The notes under the pieces were generated by a model. The model made no database searches and was not told the DNA's origin. It worked only from the letters and a program-made list of their open reading frames with translations. Made by a program: the position numbers and the translations under genes. Shown piece after piece: positions 35,001-47,111 of a DNA stretch of 64,000 nt. The first letter of the stretch is position 1, and each line of letters opens with the position of its first letter. Origin of the DNA: Combretum micranthum (taxonomy: Eukaryota > Streptophyta > Magnoliopsida > Myrtales > Combretaceae); NCBI GenBank assembly GCA_024138025.1, contig JAMXBD010000636.1, forward strand, positions 310,001 through 374,000. Direction: 5' to 3'.

Positions 35001-36046
35001 GTTGTTATGGTTTGAATGGCAAATTATCATAATATAAGCGATAATCCTATTGTATGATAAATATTGTATGAATATGTTGATGATTGTCTGTAAATTGTAT
35101 GATCGCCTTAAACTTGATTAACAACTGCCGGTGTGCTATAAATGAAACGGACATGCATTGCACGATTTGCATAAATGCATTATGTTTTTAACGAACACCT
35201 ATCACGTGTTAGAATTTCGGTTCTTGGTAATTACTTGGTTTTTCTAGGCAATGGGCTATAGTTCTACGCAAGTTTACCTTGTTCTGTCGGTTCCATGGGA
35301 AACTAACTGGTACGCAAGGACGCCCGCCCTGGTATCGCTGTGAAATGGCTAACACTTAGTGGAGTTTCTAAGGTACAAGACAGGAACTGAGTGTTTAAAA
35401 CATCATTAATACAAAGAGATAATAAATGTATGAGGGATTATGGATTTCCTGTGTACTTAGTTTCTCCTGGGTAGGTGATTCAGGTATCGGTTCTTCAACC
35501 CGATGAGAGGCGTAAATCTCCTTCCTGTTTGGATTCCGGTTTGTCCAAGCTTGTAATTGTTCATGTGTTTGATTGATGCATTGCATATGATTGATAATAA
35601 CTTGCTTGTTGTGTTAAGTCTGGTTATTCACTGAGCCGTGGTTATGCTCACTCCTACAGTTCCTTACAGGATGACACTTAAGCCTTGGTTGGTGGCTTCT
35701 AGGAGCTTAGAGCCGTATGATTCTAAAGCTTTGAAGGTTTTGGAAACAGGGAAAATAATTTCTTTATTTTATATGTATTATTGATGTTAGTGCATCAATT
35801 TTATTATCTGAGACTTAGATAGTTTTATGGTTTGTAATAGTTATTATTCAGACTGTAGCATTTAATTATGGTATTGTGATTTTATTTATTTCATCGTTTC
35901 TTATCACGAACAAAAAGATCCTGTTTTGTTAAATGTACGTCACTTTCCAAAGTAGTTCTAGTATGAATATGTGTATTGATATCGTCTGGATTATCAGGCT
36001 ATATCATAATATATATATTATACTAGGGTACTATTGGGGCGTGACA
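32027..36046 (+). repeat. LTR 4 of the array (3' LTR)
   Basis: Same structure as LTR 1, TATA box 32698-32705 and exon-3 counterpart 34835-34892 (two bases short). It shows many single-base gains and losses in short runs all along its length compared with LTRs 1 and 3, but few substitutions. That pattern fits sequencing or consensus error better than age. It ends GTGACA and is followed by ATTAT, with no primer site, so it closes the array. Confidence 0.92.
32698..32705 (+). promoter_or_regulatory. LTR 4 TATA box (reads out into flank)
   Basis: TATATAAA and G run as in the other LTRs. As the 3' LTR it could drive transcription into 36047 onward. Confidence 0.55.
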
Positions 36047-36051
36047 ATTAT
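36047..36051. repeat. Target site duplication of the array, right copy (ATTAT)
   Basis: Matches 285-289 exactly. Confidence 0.85.
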
Positions 36052-37897
36052 CCCTATGTTTAATTAAATAATTAATAATATTTTTTGTGTTAGAAACCAT
36101 TAAATTACTGCTCAGCCTCAGGGCTTGCCTTCCAAAGGTGGTTTATCTAATAGGAATTTCAATAGTTTTCTTGCCAGATTGCGATCAGTGAGGATTAGCC
36201 TGGACATATAATAGATCAAAAGTAGAACATTATCCGAAGGAAGATAATAAAAAGAGAAAAAAATTTATTCAAAAATGAAACTATTTTTGAAATTGTCAAA
36301 ATAGAAACCTTCAGAGAATTTGGTGGAATGATATAGCTTGTCAACCACAGAATAAGTAAAAATATGTTTTCTGAAAATATAAAATACAACAGAGTTAATA
36401 AGCACAAAGTCAGTCTCTCAACTGTAATGGCTTTTTGATCTTTTTACTCGCCTACAAGGTCACATAGTTTCTGAGATTTGCACTTAAGATATTTTGTGTA
36501 ACGTATTTTCAGAAACATTGAACATTCAAATTTCTTCGGGCTGTGATACTCTTGGGTTTTATATTTTGATTTAAACCAAAATATAAGAAAAATAAAATAT
36601 TTGGTTCCACTTTTAGATTCATGTTCTCTGTCTAATTATGTTGAGGTTTCTCTCTCTCTCCAGAAGAGTGAATTTTTCAATACAACTATTGATTTATGTT
36701 TTCATCTCCCTTTAGTATGGAAATTCAGTTCATAGTATGCTTGATGATGCTTCCTTCTTCTACATGTTATTTGTCTCTAGTGGCCGTTTCGTAATTTATC
36801 CGGAGTCTCTGCTTTAAACTTTTTATTCCTTTTTGCAGTTTCCTTCCAAAACATACATTTCACTCTCTCCAAACTATACCTATCATCTTTTTCAAAAATT
36901 AAGACACAACTAAATGTTTTTCTTTGATTTCTTTAATGTCATCTTCTTCTTCGTCTTTTTATTTTTATTTCATCTTTTAAGAAATTTCCTTGTTTTCCGG
37001 TCGTCCTTCATAAGAAGTTATATATAGGACGAAAATTAGCTGTTGCAATGCTTAGTGAAAAGCGGAAAGTTTCTCTCCTTGTATCATTTATGTGTTATGA
37101 AGTTATGTCTTTTGAGTGATGTATGTTGTTTAAAGTTTGTAGAGGGGTTGCATGATTGGAAGTGGTGTAAGATAAAGAAAAGTGAGTTTGCTGGAATGAT
37201 TTTGCTTGACTACCACAGATAAAACCTAAAACAAGTTCAATTAAAACATAATAACTTTCCCTACGTAATTAATAGAGAGCTAAGCACCAATTGATGTCTT
37301 TTTAACTTATTTCTTCTTCATTGATGTATTAAAATTTTTTCCAATTACAGATGTCATCGTCATGAGTTTAAAAATTATTGGAGAAATCATGCGGTGTCTT
37401 ATACTTCTATAACAATGTTAACTGATTACTTCCATTCTTGTAGAAATCAACATCTAGAGCAAAACTACTGGTCGCAAATTATTTATAAGTCAAGTCTTTG
37501 GCATTGTTTAGTTTCATCGTTGCAACTCATCTAAGTCAGTCAACTCTGATGCGTCTACAAAAAATGGTCTACATCAGCCTGTCATATATTTCATGGGATA
37601 GATCATAGATGGTTGAATTTAAACAATATATTTACATTAAATATAAATGTTTTTAAGTAGCGTAGATGACCGCAGTATCTTGAATAAATGGTTTGAGCAA
37701 CAATCTAGAATAATTCTATTTAGACAAAAGTAAAAAAGACGTACCATTCGCAGTAGTGGATTAGAATATGGTTTCCATATATTATAGAGTTCTTCAAGGT
37801 TTTGTGATTCATTAAGAAATCATGTGGTATTCACATTTCTATCATCTTATTGTGGTAAGGTTTTTTATTAGATAGTTTTAATCTTGCAGATATCAAC
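36047..37897. other. Host flank between the array and the old element
   Basis: AT-rich with no gene recognised. The longest ORF, about 63 codons on the minus strand, has no domain. Two diverged internal similarities are visible. About 37365-37450 resembles 37820-37900 (agaaatcatg, ggt, then aaatcaac). About 37545-37700 resembles bases 1-130 (gtctac, catcagc, gaccgcagt, gaataaa). This suggests an old tandem duplication, perhaps a gene 3' region or intron, into which the array inserted. Pyrimidine runs ending in CAG (about 36650) look like splice acceptors but nothing coding follows. Confidence 0.45.
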
Positions 37898-37901
37898 TGT
37901 T

Positions 37902-38025
37902 ACGCCCCAAGGGATATCCTAAACGTAACAGTCCGCCACACTCAATATTAAAGCTTAAGTTTCACGCCCCAAGGGTACCCTAAACGTAACAGTCCGCCAC
38001 ACTCAATATTAGAGCTTAAGTATGA
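37902..38025. repeat. 62-bp tandem duplication at the LTR terminus
   Basis: Two copies (37902-37963 and 37964-38025) of a unit beginning ACGCCCCAAGGG and containing AACGTAACAGTCCGCCACAC. They differ at few positions (GATATCC against TACCC, AAAGC against AGAGC). The unit is the U5 end of the minus-strand LTR, so the last 62 bases of the LTR are doubled. Confidence 0.8.
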
Positions 38026-38280
38026 CAACCTTAATCATTCCTCTAAGCTTTGACATTAAGTGTAAGGTATGCTCTCATAAATTTAGAGGACCATACATGG
38101 AATTATGAAGCTTAAGGAGATAAAATAACAAATTAAGAAAAGAGGATTCATAATATTCATTAATTCATAATAATGGTCTTACAAAACTTAGGGGCATTCC
38201 CCAGCCCTAAATCTATTACAAGAATATTTCTATATCTTATTTAACACTAAACTTCATCTAGAAATTCCTTATCCAAAAAG

Positions 38281-38285
38281 AAAAT
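38281..38285. repeat. Target duplication AAAAT, left copy
   Basis: Matches 47245-47249; brackets the plus-strand solo LTR. Confidence 0.75.
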
Positions 38286-38991
38286 TTTAAGCTCCTAGAT
38301 TTTTCGATAATATAAGCAAACCCTAAGAACCAGAAGTCAAAACGAAACCCTAAAGTTAGCCTAATTATATGTTTAGTCTAGTGAATCTAGATCTGGCAAT
38401 CCTATGTTCTTAAACCCAGAAAATGAAATTGAGATAATTGTGGATTATGGTTCGTAATAATATAGGAAAGCTTAAAAATATCAGGTTTGTAATTTTCCAG
38501 TGTCCTTCGGATCCGAACGGGATTAGTTTTTAAAAACCATGCCCCGGTGCACCAGATAGTAAAAATTTTCCGACAACACCAATAGATTCGTAAAAATATA
38601 AGGATTTCAAAAATATCAGTTTTAGAATTTTTCGGTAACTAAAAATATCAGATATAGGTCGTTTACGCGTATTTTCTTTACTACCGGAATTTTAATTGTC
38701 TAGTCTACTATTCATAGTACTTTTCTACTATTCATAACTATTCATCTATCTCTACTTTTTCTTACACTCTATCCTTACACACTACCATATCTATACCTTA
38801 CAATTTACCTTCTTCATACAACTTTAATCACATCACACTTTACACATTACTTCTTTTATTACAAAACAAATCAATTTCTCCCCCCTATACTAGTAGAACC
38901 GCACCCCCTCTCTCCTCATCCATCTCAATTTGTTTTATTTTTTGATTTATTTAATTACATCTAATTTCCACTCCAAAACTCTATAAATACC

Positions 38992-38999
38992 CCATTCCT
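38992..38999 (+). promoter_or_regulatory. TATA box of the plus-strand solo LTR
   Basis: CTCTATAAATACCCC, a good plant TATA box after a pyrimidine-rich U3. The host LTR carries the same box on the minus strand at 49691-49698. Confidence 0.65.
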
Positions 39000-41764
39000 C
39001 CTTCATTCTTTCACACAATTCATTTCCTACTAAAACTCTACCAAAATCATTCTATAAAATCTCTCTCTCAAATACTCTCCCAAATCCTCTTTTCTCTCCA
39101 TAAAACCATCTCCACAATTACTACAACCCATTCTATTTATCTTCAACAAACACATAACCTTAGGTAAAAGTTTCTTTCACATACTCATCATGTTCATTTA
39201 ACTTAACATAAGTTTGTATGTTTCTTAGACTCATGAGAGTTAAAGAACAACAATATATTCATGTTTTGCTTTTGTTCATGTTTCTATTTTTCATTATGTT
39301 GATTATTATTGTTATTATTTGTTTCTAATCTAACCTATACAAAGTATTATGTATATTACGTATATATATTTATTTAGAGCATATAAGCTCATTTGTTATT
39401 TATTTATTTTCATGTCTTGCAATTTATTTATTTATGCAATTATTAAGACTAGTCTTTCTAGTCTTAGACTTGTCCATATCAAGTTAAAACAATTTTCTTT
39501 CTGCTCTTCTTTTCCTTTTTTTTTTTTTTTGAGGACTAGTCTATTCTTAGTCCGGGATACCTTAATGAAGTTAAGGTTTTCAATACTTGACTTTACTTTT
39601 ATGCTCTTATATAATTTATCTTATTATGTTGTTTTTATTATATTTCTCATGGTTATATATTCTCATTTATGCATGAACATGTTGTTATTGTTTCAACCAT
39701 AATGAAAATGAGTTTTCTTAAGTAATAAAAATAAGAACTCTCTTTAAAAATAAATTTTGTCACATAAGAAATAATTTTTCCATAAAGACTTAAAGTTTTA
39801 TCTTAATAAATATTTTCTAAAGTTAGATAAGTTTAGCTCATGTTTTAGTAATAATACTATATGGTATTTTATCAATGAAAATAAAGTTATCACAAACTCT
39901 TTTTTTCAAACCAATAAAATAAGAAAGTTTCTTTAAACTTAATTCCTCGTTTAAACAAAAGTTTTCTTAAACTCATTTGTCAAAGTTTTCTAACAACACT
40001 CTAAAATACTAAAGTTTAGATAAGTTTTTCAAAATTATCAAAAATAACTTATAAGATCATTGATATTATTCTTTTAAAGTGGATCTAAAAGCTTTAGAAC
40101 ACACAACCAAGAAATATTCAGAAAACTATATTTTCTATCCTTTAGAAATAAAGTTATAGGAATTTTAAAAGATTAAAATTACTTTTTGAAAATTTAAGAT
40201 ATGGAGTTAAAAGAAGGAGATGCTCACTTATAGTAAATTAAGAAATTTTCCTAGCAAAACTAATCTCTTTTCAAAGTCTTAGCTTTTCTCACTTTTAAGA
40301 TACATTTTTTTCAAAAGCTTTGTTGAGAAAACACCACTAAATTCATTCATATAGTTTGAGTCTATATATATATTCAAGGATTTTTCAAACATACAAAATA
40401 TCTATATTTTTGTACAAGAATTCTTGAATGAAGAAAAGTTTGAAAACTTGAGTTTGAAATTTGGAATTTTTGCACCAAATCTATACGTTACCATTCCGAG
40501 GCCCAAATAACTTCTTTTGATAAAAATAACCTTAGAAATAGTTAGATTTTTTTGAGTAGGTAGAAATTGGTATATAATATCGAAATTCCGAGTTAAAATG
40601 AGCAAGTTATGGCCATTTTAAATTATAATTTCCATTCATGCAAATTTTGACGAATTCAATAAGATAAAATTATAGAGTTTGAATAGATCTTGGATAAAAT
40701 ACTCATGTCGGGTATTTCTTTTGTTTAGGTGTCGAGGACCAAGATCTTCTCTTCCCTGAAGATACTTCGACTCCTAGAAGAACGCTATGGACGAGTGAGT
40801 TTCCTTTACGTTATATTCGCACATGTACTTGTAGAATAGAGCACTAGATATTAGGAAAAGATAAAATTGATATACATGCGGGTTATCATGGGAATTGTGT
40901 GTGTGAATCGTTGTGTGCGATTAATGAACAATAAGTATATCGGAACCCGATTTGTGATTGATATAAATGTTTCTATATATGTATTGTTATATGTGCAAAT
41001 ATTGCTTGATCGCTTTAAATGATTTAATGTCATATTGGAATCCCCATATAATAAATTGCTCATGCATGTCACTTAGAATATCATTTCGAAATTTTGCTAC
41101 TACTCCTCAGCGTGGGACCAGAAAGGTAAGCTGCCTTGCTACAATCTTGAGAGTTTAGGATGTTCAGGGAATACGGTCTCAAGTTGTAACCGAGCCGGAT
41201 CGATCGCTTTGGGTAAGGAAAGCCTGGGGACTAGTAGTACGGTTCGTTGGAACCCCAAGTGCGCATAACTTTAAGGAGGTCGTTTGGGACCCAGTTCAAA
41301 GCATTCCCTAACCACCGATGGAGGGGTAAATCCATCACACATACGAAACCGGATAGTCGTATGTACTGTTTGATCATATGGTTGTTGCATTTCATATGCT
41401 TGTTTAATAAACTTGGTTGATTGTCTGTTATGAGTACTTTTGCGTAAGGAATATCTTACTAAGCTAGTCATGCTTATACTCCTATAGATTTTCGACATTG
41501 CAGGATTATCTTTTTGCACCCGAGACCATCTTGACCACCTGGATAGAATCCTTATTTTGAGAAGCTTTTAGAGGAATTCTATTTTGAAGTCTTAGAGTAG
41601 ATTTCTTCTAAAATCTTCTAACTTTTGTTATTTATCTTAGTAAGACCATGTTATTATGAGAATTATTGGGGGAATGCCCCTTAGAAGTTGTAAGACTTCT
41701 TACTTCAATAAAATATATTAAGTATTATTTTGTATGTTCTGCTGTCAATATCTTAAAATGCATT

Positions 41765-41769
41765 ACTTC
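41765..41769. repeat. Target duplication ACTTC, left copy
   Basis: Matches 47107-47111; brackets the minus-strand solo LTR. Confidence 0.82.
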
Positions 41770-43062
41770 TGTCACGACTCTAATATGGGGGCCTAACATG
41801 ATTTATCTAAAGCTCTCATATCACGTGTGCACCCGTAACATGAGAGCAGTCTTGTATGTCAGAGTATACAAGACTCTATTTATTTATGAAAGTTTATTAT
41901 ACAAATGATATAATATATTACAGTATTTCAACTATGGAATCCGGTTTTCCAATTTCCACCAAGATCGCAGAGAATCGGTATCCCCCACCAAAATGAAATT
42001 GGGTTTCAAAATACAACTTACAAAATTCAAAATTTATCTAATTTACATTCTAAGTTTCCATATCCTATATCTTTATCTCAATAGAGTTTGTTGGAGGAGC
42101 TCTCTTCACACATTCCTAGCCCAATCCCAGCTAGTAATAATCCTGCACAAAAACTGTAGGGGGGTGACGAACCACGGGCTCAGTGAGTTCATTCCTCACT
42201 ACTACCGGTCACGCAAGTTAGCAAACATTAATTATACACTCATGCAAATTTATCTACACACAATATGAATGCATACGTGATGAATGCAAGCAACACATCT
42301 ATGGGGGTCCGGAACCATAGACGATGTAGATTTACCTATCTACATTTCAGTTATCTCCCATACTTACCCGCATGGGACACCTCGCCTTATCCGTACGAGG
42401 CTGCTTGGTGGTTGCGTCCATCCAGACTCACCCAATGCTTAACCGCCATTGATAACAACAAATATTCCCCAACGTGTTCACGTGATTTACGCTGGTTAAT
42501 ATTTAAACATATATAATGCCAATTTAATGACCATTCTTACAATCCATCACCAATCTATGGTGAATCGCACAAGTAGACCCCAACTCGGGTTACATCTACT
42601 GCCAATACGAACCATCACCTATAAAGGTGAATCCGGAGAATAGACCTAAACTTAGGTAACATCTATCGCCAAGTGACCAGTAGACCCAAATTCAGGCCAC
42701 ATCCACTGTCACAACAATATTCGGAAATGTCCCATGTTTATCTCATAAACTCTTTTAGTATAAATTCTTCCTTTTCAAAGGATATAAAAACAACCCGGAA
42801 TATTCCAAGTCGGATTTCTTTAAAAATACATTTCAAAATATTTTTGATTTCAAATTCGGGACATTTCCTACAAAGGGATCAAGCACATGCGACGAGTATA
42901 TCCAATTAGTTTAGTCGAATTATTATCTTTATCCATTTATTTAGGTGATCATGCGGATGATAACACTCACATCAATCAGACATTCCATACAAGCAATACA
43001 ATCAACATAACAACAAACAGTAGCAATCATAAGCAAATAGTAGATCATCAGAATTCCCTCAC

Positions 43063-43122
43063 CAGTGGTCCTCGCTAGATTGTTGTATAAGCTACTGGAA
43101 GTCCGGGAATTGATCTATTTTC
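43063..43122 (-). other. Putative 60-nt leader exon in the minus-strand solo LTR
   Basis: On the minus strand: acceptor CCTTTCATAG and donor CCACTG|GTGAGG enclose exactly 60 nt, the same length and place as exon 3 of the array LTR (3089-3148). It has an in-frame TAG in the frame that is open in the array copy, arguing for a non-coding leader exon. Confidence 0.45.
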
Positions 43123-43589
43123 CTATGAAAGGAAATAACAGAGATTTATTATTGGATTATTTCTATAAGAGAAGTCTTCCTATAATTTAAAGGTGGTGAT
43201 CTCTATCGTCGGCTATTAGACTAAGTCCGTCATATTAATTACTGTATCGTTAAATAATTTAATTGAATCCTTATAGGTGCCTAACTATTCCGTATCGGTA
43301 TTTGGTATAGTTTTTTTTAATTGCTATCTGTAATTTTTATTTAAGGGGTTTGTCTTTTCTTAAGTTCTACTGCCTTTAATAGAAGATTTTTATTTATTTA
43401 TTTTTTTTTTTGCCCGTCAACCTTATTTGTCTCTTAGATTGGTATTTTTATTTATTTAAAGGTATTTTCTAGTATCTATACATTTCAAAAGTTATAAATC
43501 CACATTTAGATATATATCAAATTTTTATTATTCTTCAGTTTGATTCTTACTGTAAAACAAGCTAAGTTTAATACTACAATATTATCAGT

Positions 43590-43830
43590 AATATTAGTAT
43601 TGAAAAAAACAATATCAATATTAGTTATTAAAAACAAGTATAATAATAATAATCATTTTCATGCTATTAGTAAATAATAATATTAGTGACAAAAACAGTA
43701 ATAGCATTGATGATAGTATGAATATAGTGACTTTAACGTAAAATGGTAGTATTGATAACTCTAATGAAAATATTAATAATACGGAATACTATATACGGTA
43801 GTAATAATAATAGTAATAATCATAACTATA
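43590..43830. repeat. AT-rich low-complexity tract (AATAAT/TAATATTAG type)
   Basis: Irregular AATAATAAT and TATTAGTAAT repeats inside the minus-strand solo LTR. No gene. Confidence 0.6.
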
Positions 43831-43893
43831 GAAATGACAGTAACATTGATATATGTTTAAAAGTGAAAACTGAGTGATTTTCTATTTGTGATT

Positions 43894-44370
43894 TCTTATT
43901 CGTTTTAAATCCGATTTCGTTGTATGAATAGTCGATTTGGTAGTACTCGAAGAGTACTTTGTATTAGTGGAATTATTTTCAAGAAAAGACATTTGTACAA
44001 TTTTTAAATTTATGGAACACATGCATAGATTTCAAGTGAATCCTAACAATTGTAGTTAAAACTTGTTTTGATCATAACTAACTTATTTCTAATCCGTTTT
44101 TGATGAATAAATAGTGGTTTTCATAGTATTTTCCAAGTACAATCCATTAGTGGTATTATTTTTATCAAAAAAAGTCATTAAGGAAACGAAAAAGGCAAGA
44201 ACAGCCCGTGCTATTCGTAAATATCTGACAGCAGTGTTTTCACTTTTGCTTTTGTAATATCTAATTCGTTTCTTATCCGTTTTTAACAAATAAATAGTCA
44301 ATTTCATAGGATTTTTCGTGTTCTTTCCATTGGTGGGGTCGTTTTTGGCTTATACTAAACACACCAATAC
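43894..44370. repeat. Three diverged tandem units of about 185 bp inside the solo LTR
   Basis: Units start near 43894, 44080 and 44262. Each has an ATCCG-type block, then a GAATAGT or AAATAGT block, then a TTAGTGG or TTGGTGG block about 60-70 bases on, and later a conserved T-rich segment. They lie inside putative leader intron 2, between the two exon-like segments. Confidence 0.6.
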
Positions 44371-44622
44371 AGTTTGTTCATTTTTCCCAACGAGTTTCAT
44401 GAATTATTTAAAGTTTATTTAGTTTTGTTGTAGTTCAAGTATGGTTTTGGTTTTTCTTTTATTGGATTTGAATTTCTATACTTAAAAATCTTCAAGTTGT
44501 TGTATTTATTTATTAAATAGTCTAAATATCATCAATATAATACTAGCTTAATTTTGGTAATTTCTAAGACAAATTTCTAAAGAGCAAACATAATGAATAT
44601 TTGAAATTGATATGATTCTTAC

Positions 44623-44676
44623 CTTTGTTAGACAATAGATGGGGTCTAGTTCCTCCTTCTCGGTGAAAGTAGTGAT
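44623..44676 (-). other. Putative 54-nt leader exon in the minus-strand solo LTR
   Basis: Acceptor CTCTTTAG and donor AACAAAG|GTAAGA on the minus strand. The upstream exon ends at 44756 with AAAAG|GTAAGA, giving a 79-nt intron. It mirrors exon 2 and intron 1 of the array LTR (55 and 83 nt). Confidence 0.45.
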
Positions 44677-47106
44677 CTAAAGAGTATAGTAGAAAGATGA
44701 GTAACTAACAAAGATTAATCTAACTAAACTGGTATATGTATGTACATAATCTTACCTTTTAGATTTAAACTCGAATTTATGATTTACCAAAGGCTATTTA
44801 TCTTGATTTTTGGTGTTGTTTGAAAGATGAAATGAATAGGTTTGAATGTGGTTGATGCTTGAATGGATTGTAGGATGTAAGACAAGAGTTATATTTGCTT
44901 TAGAGCTCCTTAGAGGTTGCCTAAGTGAAGGAATTGATGAATGAAAGTGGCTGCTCGTTTTTCTTTTTGTAGTTAAGGTTTCAACTAGTTTTTGTAGAGA
45001 TTTTGAGCTAATTTGGTGTCTAACTTAAGTCTATATATATGTACTAAGGTTAGGTTAAGTTTAGGAGGCTAAGGAAGGTTTTTTGGTCTTGACAAATGCA
45101 AATTCCTGCTGTTGTTTTCTCGGGTGGAATTTCATGCGAATTTGAGGGAGATTTTTGATGAATTTGTATGGAATTTGCGGCTAATTTCAAGGGGCATTAA
45201 TTGTGTTTGTTTGGTAGTTAATTAAGGTTATTTATGTGTGTAAAATAGGGGCTTAAGTTGTACAAAAATCGGGTCAAAAATCGGATCAGATCTAAGGTTG
45301 AAATTGGAACTCTATTGCAGTTTTCTTGGTTGTATTCCTTCTGTTGCAGCTGCTGTCTAGTGAATTCTCTAGGACATTTAGAGCTATGTTTGACCTTTAT
45401 TTGGGTTGGATTTCTTCTTCATTTAATGTTGGTTTTATGTGAAGTGTTGTGGTTGGGTTAAATGCCATTTTCATGTTGAATTTTTGTGTTCAAATTCGGG
45501 TAAATATGTTGAATGTGGATGCTGCAGTTTTATTTGTATTCTCCTACTGCAGCTGTTAGTTTGAAATTTTCTAGGCAGATTTGGAGTTGTTTGGGTTGCA
45601 TAATTGAGTTGGAATTCTTAGCATTAAATATTGATCTGATGTGGATTGTTTTAATTGGATTTTATGTCATTTTCGTGTTGAATATTGGAGCTCAAAATTC
45701 GGATCAAGGTTGGACATGAAGGTTGAATTTCTCCTCTGCTGTTTCCTCTGTCCATGGGTGCTCTGTTTTCAACCAAGTGTTGCTGTGTGTGTGTGGAGGT
45801 GTGTGTGTGTAAAGTGTGGTGTTTGTTGGTGTGTTGTGCGTGGAGAATTTGGTGACCGATTCCTATCTCGAGCTGTAGAATTCTGACGGTGCGTGGAGAA
45901 GGAGTTGTAGCTCGTGGAACTGTAGCGGCCCTCAATTCCAGCCGTGAAGCCCTCTGTCTTGCGCGTGGAGATAGGAACTTCTGCTGCGTGCGAGGGAGAT
46001 GAGCTGCTGCTTGCACGTTGGGAATCGATCTCAGTCATCTCCTGCTGCGTGTGGAGTGGAGATTTCGTCTCGCTCGGGGAAGAGTCCAGCAACGCGCGTA
46101 TGGATTTCCCCTGTTGTTCTGCTGTTGCTGCTTCAACGTGGAAATGGGTGCTCGGTTAATTTTTTCCTTTAGCGCGTGGAGCAGATTCTACACCGGTCCT
46201 CTGTTCCAGCGTTGAACTTCAATTCCAACGGTGGTTTTCATATATATATATTATTTAATTTGTTTATGATTTTCTTGATAGCTAATTAAATTATTTTAAC
46301 CAATATTAATTATAAATGTATATTTATAACCGTTATATGCCAGTTTTATCAAGATAGAATTTTCCCTAAGTTACTACAAAACTCTAAATTATTTATACGT
46401 ACAAATTTTTAGTTTCGATTTTACACAATTAATTATTTTTAGTATTTTAACTTTCGTGATCAAATTTTTCAAATTCAATAAATTAAATTATGAACCAAGT
46501 CTTAATGAATTCAAAATTTCCTGACAAGTATGACAGCGGGTTTGAAATTTTAATTTTAGATCTAGATTAATATTTATTGATTGGTATTGGTATATATTAT
46601 GTATTTATAATTTTAATAATTCATCTTTAGATTATTGTTTTATACCGATGAGTACCGTTATTGTGATTAGGGTTAACTATGATTTCTTGTCGGGCTATTG
46701 ATCAATTATCGTGTTTTACTGTATAGGAGTTATTAACATATTTTTGCTACTTAATATTGTTAGTAGATTTTGAACACTATTATTTCATTATTTAACAAGG
46801 GTATGATTTGTTTCCTAAGTATTGAATTTAAGGAAAAAGAATTCAGTAATTTATATTAACGATTGGTTTATCGTCTTTTTTTTTAAAATATTTGAGATCA
46901 TAGAAGTTACAGTTTTGTATTTCGAATATTTTTATTGGTAACGATTTTGATCTTTATAACTATAATCAAATTCATTCTTTGACATTTTTAAACCGAGAAA
47001 AAATTTGGAGTGATTTTTACTACTTGTTCCAAATAGTCTAAATAATTCTATATTACATTTTTAGTATTTTGTTAAAATTAGATTACGTAAAATTTGGGGG
47101 ATTACA

Positions 47107-47111
47107 ACTTC
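47107..47111. repeat. Target duplication ACTTC, right copy
   Basis: Directly after the LTR terminus ATTACA; matches 41765-41769. Removing one copy and the LTR rejoins the plus-strand solo LTR. Confidence 0.82.

Larger units (their letters stand above)
290..36046 (+). mobile_element. Compound Tekay/Del-like Ty3/gypsy array: 4 LTRs, 3 internal regions
   Basis: Four direct LTRs begin TGTAAACCCC and end GGGGCGTGACA, at 290-4301, 10862-14877, 21434-25465 and 32027-36046. They alternate with three internal regions, each with a tRNA-iMet primer site at its left end and a polypurine tract at its right end. Start-to-start spacing is 10572, 10572 and 10593 bases. The target duplication ATTAT is found only at the outer ends; the inner LTRs abut primer site and polypurine tract directly. 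This is what unequal recombination between LTRs of neighbouring or sister copies yields, not three separate insertions. Lineage is assigned from the Gag, RT and integrase sequence and a chromodomain-like tail. Element unit length is about 14.6 kb, long for Ty3/gypsy mainly because of the 4 kb LTRs. Confidence 0.93.
37898..38285 (-). repeat. 3' end (R/U5) of the old element's LTR, split piece A
   Basis: Minus-strand LTR terminus with the family motif GGGGAATGCCCCTAAG (read on the minus strand near 38190), also present at 41670 in the nested LTR. It ends in AAAAT, the left target duplication of that nested LTR. Joined to 47250-50387 it makes a 3.5 kb LTR, close to the 3.6 kb of its relative. 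Confidence 0.8.
41770..47106 (-). mobile_element. 5.3 kb solo LTR on minus strand, related to the array LTR
   Basis: Read on the minus strand it begins TGTAATCCCCCAAATTT and ends GAGTCGTGACA, flanked by ACTTC on both sides. Several blocks match the array LTR in order: AACCCGCTGT near 46540, AAAATACTAAAAATAATTAA, the GC-rich leader block (45750-46200) and CCCGTGGTT with CTACAG near 42165. It is far more diverged than LTR 5. At 5,337 bases it is 1.3 kb longer than the array LTR, mostly in putative intron 2. The absence of an internal region and the intact target duplication show a solo LTR. Confidence 0.87.

Noticed and set aside
39520..39532. Poly-T run as a retroposon tail
   Set aside because: No SINE or LINE body or target duplication adjoins it; it is a simple tract within the LTR.
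42265..42516. 83-codon ORF inside the minus-strand solo LTR
   Set aside because: Antisense to the LTR, no conservation in the array LTR.
45651..46092. Overlapping 107-121 codon minus-strand ORFs in the 5.3 kb solo LTR
   Set aside because: They coincide with the GC-rich leader block; Ser/Thr/Arg low complexity, as in the array LTRs.
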